A stretch of 64,000 nt of DNA from Sediminibacterium sp. Gen4 (GTDB lineage: Bacteria; Bacteroidota; Bacteroidia; Chitinophagales; Chitinophagaceae): positions 1 to 64,000 of the forward strand of contig JACBFI010000017.1 of assembly GCA_013391385.1 (NCBI GenBank), read 5' to 3'. The position numbers were made by a program, and so were the translations under genes. This document shows positions 19,055 through 27,517 of the stretch, in pieces; positions within the stretch are counted from its first letter, which is position 1; each line of letters starts with the position of its first letter. The notes below the pieces were generated by a model that saw only the letters and a program-made list of their open reading frames with translations, was not told where the DNA came from and made no database searches.

Positions 19055-19477
19055 TCAACTACTGTGATCAGCTACAATCACCCATTCACCTTTGATCTTT
19101 TTGAATAATAATGTGTAATGTCCGCTCAAGTCTCCAATGGTTCTCTTTAACATCCATTTCCCGAGTACAAAGTAGTGATCATTTTCCAAAGGCTTTACTT
19201 GTAGAATTTGAAATTGTAACTGTCCCATGGCAGTGGTATCCGGATAATTCTTTTTGTAATTGTTCAACGTGGTTTGATAACCATAGGTAACACCATTTTT
19301 CCCGATGAACATAAGGCTATCACTTTCCCAATAACCTTTCATGAATGCGGGAATATCTCCACGATTCCAATCTTTGGTTTGGCGATCAAGCATATTTCGG
19401 ATGATTTGCTCGTCTTTGTTCTGAGCAAATGAAAATGTGAGCTGAAAAAATAAAAGAGAAAAAAGAAGCTTTCTCAT
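19055..19477 (-). CDS. Secreted NTF2-like (DUF4440/SnoaL-type) protein
   Basis: Exported 140-residue protein with a Sec signal peptide (cleavage near SFAQ|NK) and one NTF2-like domain. Typical DUF4440 text is visible: DRQTKDWNRGDIPAFMKGYW, SDSLMFIGKNG, and the closing TLLFKKIKGEWVIVADHSS. This fold serves in ligand binding or small-molecule isomerisation; no specific role can be given. It sits between mnmD and the SPFH gene on the same strand. Confidence 0.85.
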   Translation of the reverse strand: MRKLLFSLLFFQLTFSFAQNKDEQIIRNMLDRQTKDWNRGDIPAFMKGYWESDSLMFIGKNGVTYGYQTTLNNYKKNYPDTTAMGQLQFQILQVKPLENDHYFVLGKWMLKRTIGDLSGHYTLLFKKIKGEWVIVADHSS

Positions 19478-19506
19478 GCGGATAATTTTCAGAAAGCTAC
19501 TGAAAA

Positions 19507-20175
19507 TTAATGGTCTCTGAAAGCCCTTACCATTTCTCTTTTTCCGGGCGGACCTTGTAGTTTGGTGACCCTGAAGCCTGCAGCTTCCATGGCTCTTCTT
19601 ACTACTCCTTTACTGCAATAGGTGACCAGTATTCCCTCCGGTTTTAGCAAGTCGTATAATTTTTCAAAAACTTCAACCGTCCATAATTCAGGTTGTGCAG
19701 TAGGGGCAAATGCATCGTAATAAATGATATTAAATCGCTCTTGTGTTACAAAAGTGTTCAACTTACAATGATGTTTGTACAATTCAAATTTTGAATGAAT
19801 GGGCATGACCGTATTCCATGTTGCTGCATGCATTTGTGAAAAAATGGATTTTTGTTGCAACTGGGTTCCATAGTTGAGTACACTTATCTCATCAGCAGTT
19901 AAAGGGAAAGCTTCAATGCTGTGATAGCTGACATGTATACCCATTCGATCAGCGAAAATAGAAGTGAGTAATGCATTGAGTCCGGTACCAAAACCCATCT
20001 CCAGAATTTGATATTCTTTGAGCCCTTTAGTCTGATGTAGGTAACTGATACCTGCATCTATGAAAACATGCTGACTTTCTTGTATGGCTCCATGTTTACT
20101 ATGATAAGTAACATTGAGCTCATCTATTTGAATGGTATGAGAACCATCTGCAGTCAATTGAAGATGCCTTTTCAT
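19507..20175 (-). CDS. mnmD: tRNA 5-(methylaminomethyl)-2-thiouridine methyltransferase, MnmD-type
   Basis: SAM-dependent methyltransferase of 222 residues related to the MnmD half of E. coli MnmC, which completes wobble uridine modification. The family text includes MKRHLQLTADGSHTI, HSKHGAIQESQHVFI, the SAM-binding LEMGFGTGLNALLT loop, FNIIYYDAFAPTAQPELWT, and the closing GPPGKREMVRAF. No FAD-dependent MnmC oxidase domain follows, so this is a stand-alone MnmD as in many Bacteroidota. ATG at 20175 is preferred over a TTG four codons upstream. Confidence 0.92.
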   Translation of the reverse strand: MKRHLQLTADGSHTIQIDELNVTYHSKHGAIQESQHVFIDAGISYLHQTKGLKEYQILEMGFGTGLNALLTSIFADRMGIHVSYHSIEAFPLTADEISVLNYGTQLQQKSIFSQMHAATWNTVMPIHSKFELYKHHCKLNTFVTQERFNIIYYDAFAPTAQPELWTVEVFEKLYDLLKPEGILVTYCSKGVVRRAMEAAGFRVTKLQGPPGKREMVRAFRDH

Positions 20176-20228
20176 AATTCTTTGCAAGGTAAGTTTTCAA
20201 GTTGAAACCGTTTCTCTAACTTGGTGAT

Positions 20229-20828
20229 ATGGAATACATCAAACATCTCCAAAAAGATCCAAAACTGGCGACTATTTTAAAAGAGGATACTCATACACTC
20301 AAACTCCATAAAAATATCCCACTTCGATTGATGGCAAGTATCATGAGTCAACAATTGAGTACCAAAGTTGCCAAAGTAATCTTTCATCGCTTTTTAGCAT
20401 TATACAATGGTAAAGAACCCAAACCCCAGCAGGTATTGGATACTCCTTTTGAAAAGCTACGTGCCATTGGTTTAAGCAATGCCAAAGTGAGTTATGTACA
20501 GAATGTAGCGCGATTTTGTATTGAACACAAGATCACGGATAAAAAGCTTTTACAGATGGATAATGAATCTATCATTGAACTACTTACCAGTATTAAAGGA
20601 GTAGGTAAATGGACAGTTGAGATGCTTTTGATGTTCACCTTGGGTAGGGAAGATGTATTTGCAGTAGATGATCTGGGTATTCAACAGGCGATGTGTAAGC
20701 TGTACAAGATCAATGCAGCCGATAAAAAGAAAATGAAAACAAGAATGCTCAAGATATCAGCGATCTGGAGTCCATACAGAACCTATGCTTGCTTACATCT
20801 CTGGAACTGGAAAGACGGAGGAGAATGA
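20229..20828 (+). CDS. DNA-3-methyladenine glycosylase II-type (HhH-GPD) protein
   Basis: Base-excision repair glycosylase of 199 residues, AlkA-like but lacking the AlkA N-terminal domain. The helix-hairpin-helix is LLTSIKGVGKWTVEMLLMF, and the catalytic aspartate is Asp147 or Asp148 in FAVDDLGIQQA. SIMSQQLSTKVA is the conserved first helix of the fold. No iron-sulfur cysteines are present, as expected for this subfamily. It should remove alkylated purines. Transcribed divergently from mnmD (53 bases). Confidence 0.9.
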   Translation: MEYIKHLQKDPKLATILKEDTHTLKLHKNIPLRLMASIMSQQLSTKVAKVIFHRFLALYNGKEPKPQQVLDTPFEKLRAIGLSNAKVSYVQNVARFCIEHKITDKKLLQMDNESIIELLTSIKGVGKWTVEMLLMFTLGREDVFAVDDLGIQQAMCKLYKINAADKKKMKTRMLKISAIWSPYRTYACLHLWNWKDGGE

Positions 20829-20830
20829 TC

Positions 20831-20891
20831 AATAATGAATGTCGAATATCCAACATTGAAGTTCGACATTGGATGTTCGACATTCATTATT
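20831..20891. repeat. Palindromic repeat, family B (AATGAATGTCGAA type), terminator-like
   Basis: Arms of 23 bases (20831-20853 and 20869-20891) with one mismatch and a 15-base loop fill the gap between the convergent glycosylase and ppc genes. The loop itself repeats part of the arm text (GTTCGACA). It starts two bases after the glycosylase stop and may end transcription in both directions. Confidence 0.78.
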
Positions 20892-20901
20892 CATGATTTC
20901 T

Positions 20902-23484
20902 CTAGGCTGAGTTTCTGCCGGCATTGATGATGCCGAACATGCTTCGGGTAATCAGTTTTTCATAGACTTCTTTCTCCGGTCCATCACCGGTATGGTTTCT
21001 GATTTGATAGAGTGCATATTGTTGTATGGTGAGCAGTGGTAACACAATTTTATCACGCATTTGAATCGATGCTCGTCCGGGTTGATCATCATCCATGAGT
21101 TGAGTTGCTTCCGCTAATTCCAGCACCATATTGCAGGTGAGATCAAACTCGTCTTTCACCATTTGCCATACCGCACCAAACTCGGGATCTTCTTTGATGT
21201 ATTCCGTTAATGGAAAAAATGATTTGAGCATACTCATCATACTGTTATCAATCAACGTGCGGAAGAATAAGACATTTCTGAACATGGCTTTTACATCATC
21301 CCACAAACCTTTTTCTTTCATGGTCTTTAATGCAGTGCCTACACCAAAAAATCCCGGTACATTTTGTTTCAGCTGACTCCAACTGCCTACAAAAGGAATC
21401 GCACGTAAATCTTCAAAACGTAAAGCTCCGCCACTACCTCTTTTGGCAGGTCTACTGGCGATATTACTTTTACTGTAATAGTTTAATGGACTGAATTGTT
21501 GCAGGTATGAAAGGAATAACGGATGTGTTTTAAATTTTTGATAAGTGATATGACTGATGCTACCCAACTCTTCCATCAGAAAACGATCATGTTGTGATAA
21601 TTGTATTCTTGAGTCGGCGAACAACTCATTACTGATACCCGCACTCATCAATTGTTCCAGATTGTATTGAGAAGATTGAATGGTGCCGAAATTTGATGTA
21701 ATCGTTTGTCCTTGTATGGTCAGTTGTATTTCTTCATTCTCAATATTAGAACCCATGGATGCATAAAACTTATGTGTTTTTCCGCCACCTCTTGACGGAG
21801 GTCCACCACGACCATCAAAAAATTTTGCTTTGATATTGTACTTTCTGGAAATAGCGGTTAGGTTTTCTTTCGCCGTATAAATACTCCAGTTGGCTTGAAG
21901 GTATCCGCCATCTTTTGTACCATCACTAAAGCCCAGCATAATGGTTTGTTGCATTTTTCTTTTCATCAAATGATGTGCGTACTGTGGTAATTGATACAAT
22001 ACATTCATGGTTTGTTCGGCTTGGGCCAAATCATCAATGGTTTCAAAAAGAGGCACAATATCTACCGTTAGTGATTCTTCTTTCCAGCCACATAGTTTGA
22101 AAAGCGCATACACTTCCATTACATTCAAACTACTCTGACAATTGCTGATTATATAGCGATTGCAGCCTGCCTCACCATTTCGTTGTTGAATGGTTTGAAT
22201 GGCATAGATGCTTTCAAGGGTATCTCGGGTAATGGATTCAAATAGGGTCGGGTCGAGCTGATCTTCCAGTGAACTGAGTACGGCAATTTTTTTAGCAGCA
22301 GGAAGGTGGTTGTAATCATCGGTCAATAATCCCTTGCCACGAATGTTGATCAGTGTTTCATGAATGTTTTGAATGACCTGGGTATGAATACGACTATCTT
22401 GTCTGATATCAATCGTAGCAAAATGGGTCCCAAATATTTTTACCTTATGGATGAGGCTATTGAGTCTTTGTAAAAAGAGCGCATGGTGTTTTTCTTTTAC
22501 TAACTGCTGGATGATGAAGAGTTTTTCCAGTAATGTGTTAGCGTGTATAGGCTCCGATTCTGTTGGACGAAAAACATTTTCATATAATATGGCTTCCAGT
22601 TCTTGCAGTAATACATCTACATTGGAGAAAGTGAGTCTTCTCTTGAGCTTGCGGATATCTCGGTAATAACATAGGGTGATAGAACTGCGTAAGGCTTCCG
22701 CCACTTTGAGTGTGGTTGCTGCGTTTACAAATGGATTACCATCTCTATCACCGCCCGGCCAGAAGCCTAGTTCAATAAAAGGATTGTCGCCATCATAAGT
22801 GTGATCAAAAATATCTCGTTCAATAACATTGTAAATATTACCGATAGAATGGTATAAGATATTTTCTAGGTACCACATCAGGTTCAACGCCTCATCATAG
22901 GGAGTGGGTTGCTTTTTATTAAAGAAAGGAGTGATGCCTAATTGTTGAATATATTCATTGATGGTATGGAAGTCATTTTTAGCAATGGCTTCGCTCATGT
23001 CATGAATGATACCCAATACACTACCCGGATAAAACTGTGTGGGGTGGGCAGTCAATACCACCCTTACCCTGAATTTCTTCAATTTATTTTTTAATGCTTG
23101 TGTTTTGCCGGCAAATACTGCTTCATTGTACAAAGCTTTTAAACTGCCCGGACCTTCGATATTGTTAACGGTATTGAATGCGGCATCTTCTATGGCATCA
23201 AACAACACCACTTGTCGCTCGATGTATTGAACAAACTTAAATAAGCGATCTACTTTTTGTTTTTCATCACGAACCGGTGTATGCTGTAAAAAAAAGTCGT
23301 TGATGATCTCAACCGGATTTTTCCCTGATTTATAATCATCCTCACAGGTTTGCGAAAGGATGGGTAATAAAGCTCCTACATTGGCAATGCCTGAAAAAGG
23401 CAAGGCAGCAAAAAGGCTGTTGTAAATGGTATATTTATCCGTTACGTTACGCCTGAATTGTTGGATATATTGACGCGCTGACAT
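20902..23484 (-). CDS. ppc: Phosphoenolpyruvate carboxylase
   Basis: Carboxylates phosphoenolpyruvate to oxaloacetate to refill the TCA cycle. It has 860 residues, within the bacterial range. Active-site blocks are present: VVLTAHPTQFYPGS with His147, GFWPGGDRDGNPFV, the second catalytic region GFSDGTKDGGYLQANW, and the mobile glycine loop FFDGRGGPPSRGGGKTH. The C terminus (IINAGRNSA) departs a little from the usual RNTG ending. Transcribed divergently from the sigma factor gene. Confidence 0.97.
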   Translation of the reverse strand: MSARQYIQQFRRNVTDKYTIYNSLFAALPFSGIANVGALLPILSQTCEDDYKSGKNPVEIINDFFLQHTPVRDEKQKVDRLFKFVQYIERQVVLFDAIEDAAFNTVNNIEGPGSLKALYNEAVFAGKTQALKNKLKKFRVRVVLTAHPTQFYPGSVLGIIHDMSEAIAKNDFHTINEYIQQLGITPFFNKKQPTPYDEALNLMWYLENILYHSIGNIYNVIERDIFDHTYDGDNPFIELGFWPGGDRDGNPFVNAATTLKVAEALRSSITLCYYRDIRKLKRRLTFSNVDVLLQELEAILYENVFRPTESEPIHANTLLEKLFIIQQLVKEKHHALFLQRLNSLIHKVKIFGTHFATIDIRQDSRIHTQVIQNIHETLINIRGKGLLTDDYNHLPAAKKIAVLSSLEDQLDPTLFESITRDTLESIYAIQTIQQRNGEAGCNRYIISNCQSSLNVMEVYALFKLCGWKEESLTVDIVPLFETIDDLAQAEQTMNVLYQLPQYAHHLMKRKMQQTIMLGFSDGTKDGGYLQANWSIYTAKENLTAISRKYNIKAKFFDGRGGPPSRGGGKTHKFYASMGSNIENEEIQLTIQGQTITSNFGTIQSSQYNLEQLMSAGISNELFADSRIQLSQHDRFLMEELGSISHITYQKFKTHPLFLSYLQQFSPLNYYSKSNIASRPAKRGSGGALRFEDLRAIPFVGSWSQLKQNVPGFFGVGTALKTMKEKGLWDDVKAMFRNVLFFRTLIDNSMMSMLKSFFPLTEYIKEDPEFGAVWQMVKDEFDLTCNMVLELAEATQLMDDDQPGRASIQMRDKIVLPLLTIQQYALYQIRNHTGDGPEKEVYEKLITRSMFGIINAGRNSA

Positions 23485-23648
23485 ACCCTAATATACATTT
23501 TTATCCTAAAAACTAACAGATTCTGATTAATAAACTAATGATTTATAATGTTTTATAAAACAAATGTTAGTTAATGACAGATTAAACTTTTGTGTAAAAC
23601 AGGGGTCTAACGTGCAGGAGCATTTATATTAGCGTAAAATAGCCCTGC

Positions 23649-24194
23649 ATGCAATCAGACGATTTGGTATTACTGCAACAGTTTCGGGAGCCGGCTACAA
23701 AAGAGCAGGGGTTTACAGGTATCATTAAAAAGTACCAGGAAAAACTATACTGGCATATTCGCAGGATGGTAGTAGATCATGAAGATGCGAATGATGTATT
23801 GCAGAATATATTCATTAAGGTTTGGAAGGGGTTGGAAAACTTCCGGGAAGACAGTCGTTTGTATACTTGGTTGTATCGAATTGCTACCAATGAATGTCTA
23901 AGTTTTATTGAGCAGCAAAAGCGAAAAGCATCTATTAGCATGGACGAGGTTGTGGAAGTATTGAGTAATAAAGTAAAGGCTGACAGTAATTTTGATGCCA
24001 ATAAACTTGAGTGGAAACTACAATTGGCCATCCAACAGTTACCGGAAAAGCAACGGGTGGTCTTTAATCTTCGATATTACGATGAAATGCCCTATGAAGA
24101 AATGAGTCGGATACTGGATACAAGTGAAGGGGCATTAAAAGCAAGCTATCACCATGCAGCGAAAAAAATTGAGGCATTTATACTGGAACATTAA
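23649..24194 (+). CDS. ECF-family RNA polymerase sigma factor
   Basis: Extracytoplasmic-function sigma factor, 181 residues. Region 2 (about 25-92) shows the core-binding DANDVLQNIFIKVWKGLENF and the RLYTWLYRIATNECL segment. Region 4 (about 128-178) shows LPEKQRVVFNLRYYDEMPYE and a helix-turn-helix ending SEGALKASYHHAAKKIE. It heads a three-gene unit with a membrane protein and a Spy-like protein, which suggests an envelope-stress regulon that controls itself; that is inference. Confidence 0.93.
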   Translation: MQSDDLVLLQQFREPATKEQGFTGIIKKYQEKLYWHIRRMVVDHEDANDVLQNIFIKVWKGLENFREDSRLYTWLYRIATNECLSFIEQQKRKASISMDEVVEVLSNKVKADSNFDANKLEWKLQLAIQQLPEKQRVVFNLRYYDEMPYEEMSRILDTSEGALKASYHHAAKKIEAFILEH

Positions 24195-24218
24195 ACCTAC
24201 GAACACCACAGTTATCTA

Positions 24219-24956
24219 ATGAATATGCAAAATAGGGATGAAATAACGATAGAACTGACAGGCATATTAGGTTCTGCTATTGCTTGGCCGGTTGCAGTAC
24301 CCTACATGGTACCTGTTGGTTATTTTGATGCATTGTCTGAAATAATCCTGGAGCGAATCAGTATAGGATTACCCAATAAAGCCAATGTATTTGTAGTGCC
24401 GGATAACTATTTTGAACAGCTTCCTGATACTATTTTACAAGCAGTAAGACATACTGAAGTGAGTGATGAACTACGGGAAGTAGCACCGTTCTTACAGTCG
24501 ATACCTAAAACCAATCCTTATCAAACAAATACTGTTCCTGTATTAGATATTCAAGCAATGATTGCAGAGAAGGCTGCAACTGATACAGGAAAGGTTATTA
24601 CGATGCCTGCTATCAGAAAAAGCGCTTGGATTCGTTTAGCCGCAGCGGCGGTAATGATAGGCGTGTTGGTAACAGCAGCTTTTATTTACAACAGTAATCA
24701 AACCATTGAATCAGTGAATACTGATCAATATGCACAAATGGATGTTTCCAATGAAATATCTAAACTGAGTGAAGATGAATTAACGAATTATCTAAGTAGC
24801 GCTGAGAAGTTAGTGATTGCTACGGCTGATCGTGAATCTTTACAAATAGATGAACTACTTGATGTAAACGATCATTTGGGTGATATGTCGGATGATGAAC
24901 TGAAAGAATACTTACAAGAATCTACTGAATCAACGGAAACAGTAGATATTAAATAA
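24219..24956 (+). CDS. Single-pass membrane protein, possible anti-sigma factor
   Basis: Protein of 245 residues with one central transmembrane helix (about 148-168, WIRLAAAAVMIGVLVTAAFI). The cytoplasmic half carries two copies of a short motif, PYMVPVGYFDALSEIILERI and FVVPDNYFEQLPDTILQAV, a V-P-x-x-Y-F pattern seen in Bacteroidota proteins coded next to ECF sigma factors. The part after the helix is acidic, with NEISKLSEDELTNYLSS and a similar later SDDELKEYLQES. No zinc-binding anti-sigma motif is present. Position 24 bases after the sigma gene and topology suggest it holds the sigma factor at the membrane; this is not shown by homology. Confidence 0.75.
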   Translation: MNMQNRDEITIELTGILGSAIAWPVAVPYMVPVGYFDALSEIILERISIGLPNKANVFVVPDNYFEQLPDTILQAVRHTEVSDELREVAPFLQSIPKTNPYQTNTVPVLDIQAMIAEKAATDTGKVITMPAIRKSAWIRLAAAAVMIGVLVTAAFIYNSNQTIESVNTDQYAQMDVSNEISKLSEDELTNYLSSAEKLVIATADRESLQIDELLDVNDHLGDMSDDELKEYLQESTESTETVDIK

Positions 24957-24962
24957 CTGATC

Positions 24963-25397
24963 ATGAAAACAAGAATACGCTTTACAATTTCCTTTTTATT
25001 GTTGCTTATAGCCTATAGCTATGTTCAAGCACAGCCACCAGGTGAAAGAATGCGGGGTCCACGCGAAAATATTGAGGTATTAAAAGTGGCTTACTTCACC
25101 AAACATCTTGCATTAACGACTGAAGAAGCTGAAAAGTTCTGGCCATTGTACAATAGCCACAGCGCGGAAGTGCGAAAAGCAAAACAAGACAATAAAGAAG
25201 ATATTATTGCTTTTGAAGAAGCAGTATTGAATATTCGTAAGCGTTATCGCGTTGAGCTCAAGAAAGTACTGGTTTCAGATGAAAGAGTAAACAAAGCATT
25301 GGTTGCAGAACGGGAATTCATGAACGTAGTTCGCAAAGAGTTACAGGATCGTATGGAGTTACGTCGTAAAATGCGGGAAAAGAAAGACGGTGAATAG
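24963..25397 (+). CDS. Spy/CpxP-like periplasmic protein
   Basis: Secreted, mostly helical, highly charged protein of 144 residues. A Sec signal peptide (cleavage near VQAQ|PP) is followed by a helical bundle with LALTTEEAEKFWPLYNSHSA, a variant of the LTxxQ-type repeat of Spy/CpxP proteins, and a long basic C-terminal helix. Such proteins act as periplasmic chaperones or metal-stress sensors. It lies 6 bases after the membrane protein gene and completes the sigma cassette. Confidence 0.82.
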   Translation: MKTRIRFTISFLLLLIAYSYVQAQPPGERMRGPRENIEVLKVAYFTKHLALTTEEAEKFWPLYNSHSAEVRKAKQDNKEDIIAFEEAVLNIRKRYRVELKKVLVSDERVNKALVAEREFMNVVRKELQDRMELRRKMREKKDGE

Positions 25398-25402
25398 GAC
25401 GA

Positions 25403-26155
25403 CTATTTTAGCGGTCCCCAAACCGGCGATTGAATATCATGATAGAAGAGGAAAGTCCATCCTTTACTCTGCCCTTCTTCCCACCATTGTTTTCTGAGTT
25501 CCATACATTTTTTCCCGTCGTAATCATATTTAGCAACGAACCTACTTTTCATTTGTTGTAACTGTGGTGCATCATCACCACCAAAGAAAATCGTTTGTCC
25601 GTTTTCCTCAATCCAAAATACCTGATGGTATTTACTATGTGCCCCGGTTAATTGGTAACGGATGTATCCATCTATAAATCCTTCATCTTCTGTTAACCAT
25701 TCAACGCGACTAAACTCTTCTAATAATCTGAAATCTTCCGGTATATACGATGCCGAGCCAATGCCTAATGCAAATTCCATTTCTCTTTGTTGCACATAAT
25801 ATGTAGCGTAAGGGAAAGCAATGAATCTATCTTGACCACTGTTACCATCAATCGTTACACCGCCTGCATGGTCTTTGTGTAAATGACTCATCAATACTTT
25901 TGTAACCTGCGAAGGATTGATGCCTGCACGTTGCAGGTTATTATATAGTTGTGGGGTGCCGTCTGCTTCATTATAACCAAGACCACAATCCAACAGTATC
26001 ACATCTTTTTCAGTAATCACCACAAACGGTTGGATTTCCACCAGTAAACTGCCAATGGGTCTATTATTCAGTTCTTCTTTCTCAGTATCAAATGGAACAA
26101 AAACCTTTGTTTTATCAATGGTAAAACTTCCTTCTGAAAGTGGAATAATCTTCAT
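25403..26155 (-). CDS. MBL-fold metallo-hydrolase
   Basis: Metallo-beta-lactamase-fold hydrolase of 250 residues. The dinuclear metal motif is SHLHKDHAGG (His91, His93, Asp95, His96), with further ligands likely in LTGAHSKYHQVF and in the late FLFYHD. The ATG at 26155 is preferred over a GTG two codons earlier. The substrate is unknown; lactonase or glyoxalase-type activity are alternatives. It follows rodA by 14 bases, so it probably rides on the cell-shape transcript. Confidence 0.88.
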   Translation of the reverse strand: MKIIPLSEGSFTIDKTKVFVPFDTEKEELNNRPIGSLLVEIQPFVVITEKDVILLDCGLGYNEADGTPQLYNNLQRAGINPSQVTKVLMSHLHKDHAGGVTIDGNSGQDRFIAFPYATYYVQQREMEFALGIGSASYIPEDFRLLEEFSRVEWLTEDEGFIDGYIRYQLTGAHSKYHQVFWIEENGQTIFFGGDDAPQLQQMKSRFVAKYDYDGKKCMELRKQWWEEGQSKGWTFLFYHDIQSPVWGPLK

Positions 26156-26169
26156 ACACACTACACTAT

Positions 26170-27516
26170 TTAACGTAAAACCATTTGTCTATCTGCATCC
26201 AAACGCAGCAGAATAAAAACCAGTACTGTAAAAGTAAGCAAAGAAGATCCTCCATAACTAATTAAGGGTAATGGAATACCAACGATTGGAAATAAACCAA
26301 TGGTCATACCAACATTTACGGCAATGTGGAAGAAAAATATACTCACCACACTATACGCATACACCCTGCTGAATGTACTACGCTGACGCTCAGCAATCAT
26401 GACAATGCGGAATAATAGGAAGAGATATAACAAAAGAAATATAAAGCAACCTACAAATCCAAATGCTTCTCCTAGTGATGTGAAAATGAAATCCGTACGT
26501 TGTTCAGGCACATATTTACCACGGGTTTGCGTGCCTTTCAAGAATCCTCGTCCAAAGAAACCGCCTGATCCAATGGCAATTTTACTTTGTCGCACATTAT
26601 AGTCATCCGGTTTACGAACAGTTTTATTAGTGCTCGATTTATCCTGTGCATGCTTATTATCATCGCAGTTGTATTCTTTACCTACCATGCTATAAATACG
26701 TGTACTCTGATAGCACTCTAATACATTATTAAAGATATAAGGAACCACAAATCGCTGAACACCCACACAAACCAGCCAGATGGTAATGATAACAGTCAAT
26801 AATCCTTTTTTCTTTTTGATTTGCTTACGTAAAACAAAAATGACTGCAGCGGCAATTATGGTAAGGATCACTGCCAAAACATTGGGTTCTAAAATAAGTG
26901 TAGCAACCACCAATGCACCGAAAGAAGAACCTACGATCAAAATTTGTGCAGGTAAGCCTTCGCGATACATGGCAATAACAAAACTTGTATATACCAATGC
27001 GAGACCCAATTCATGTTGCAGAATTGACAATACGGCCGGAGCCAAAGCGATAGCTCCTGCTACCAATTGCGAACGAATTTTTGAAAAATCAATTTCTTGT
27101 CTGGATAAGTATTTCGCCAATGCCAATGATACAAATATCTTACACAGTTCAGCAGGTTGAAGGTTAAATCCACCTGCCAATGGTATCCAGCTTTTTGATC
27201 CATTGATATTTTTACCAATGGCAAAAGTGGCGATCATCAAAAGGATCCCGAGCAGATAAAACAGATTTGCAAATGCTGTGAACAATTTACTATCAGTCAA
27301 TAAGATAAAAGTGGCTGCAATAGCGCATACACCTGCAAAGATCAATTGCTTGCTATAGCTGGTCTTGCCATCTAAAAACGAAGCCAGCCAGTCTGTTTCA
27401 GGACGGTATTCAACCATGAAGATGCAAAGAATACCAATGGCTACTAAAATGGCATATAACCAAATAACAACATAATCAACTCCCTGCGTGACGATATTTT
27501 GATTTCTTCTGTTCAT
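26170..27516 (-). CDS. rodA: Rod shape-determining protein RodA (SEDS glycosyltransferase)
   Basis: Peptidoglycan polymerase of the SEDS family, working with PBP2 in the elongasome. It has 448 residues and about ten transmembrane helices. Conserved blocks are GSKSWIPLAGGFNLQPAELC near residue 115, LQHELGLALVY, QSKIAIGSGGFFGRGFLKG, FIFTSLGEAFGFVG, and GIPLPLISYGGSSLL at the C terminus. A hydrophilic loop of about 60 residues (around 265-325, CDDNKHAQDKSSTNK) is longer than in E. coli RodA. It lies 1 base after mrdA. Confidence 0.96.
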   Translation of the reverse strand: MNRRNQNIVTQGVDYVVIWLYAILVAIGILCIFMVEYRPETDWLASFLDGKTSYSKQLIFAGVCAIAATFILLTDSKLFTAFANLFYLLGILLMIATFAIGKNINGSKSWIPLAGGFNLQPAELCKIFVSLALAKYLSRQEIDFSKIRSQLVAGAIALAPAVLSILQHELGLALVYTSFVIAMYREGLPAQILIVGSSFGALVVATLILEPNVLAVILTIIAAAVIFVLRKQIKKKKGLLTVIITIWLVCVGVQRFVVPYIFNNVLECYQSTRIYSMVGKEYNCDDNKHAQDKSSTNKTVRKPDDYNVRQSKIAIGSGGFFGRGFLKGTQTRGKYVPEQRTDFIFTSLGEAFGFVGCFIFLLLYLFLLFRIVMIAERQRSTFSRVYAYSVVSIFFFHIAVNVGMTIGLFPIVGIPLPLISYGGSSLLTFTVLVFILLRLDADRQMVLR

Positions 27517-27517
27517 G

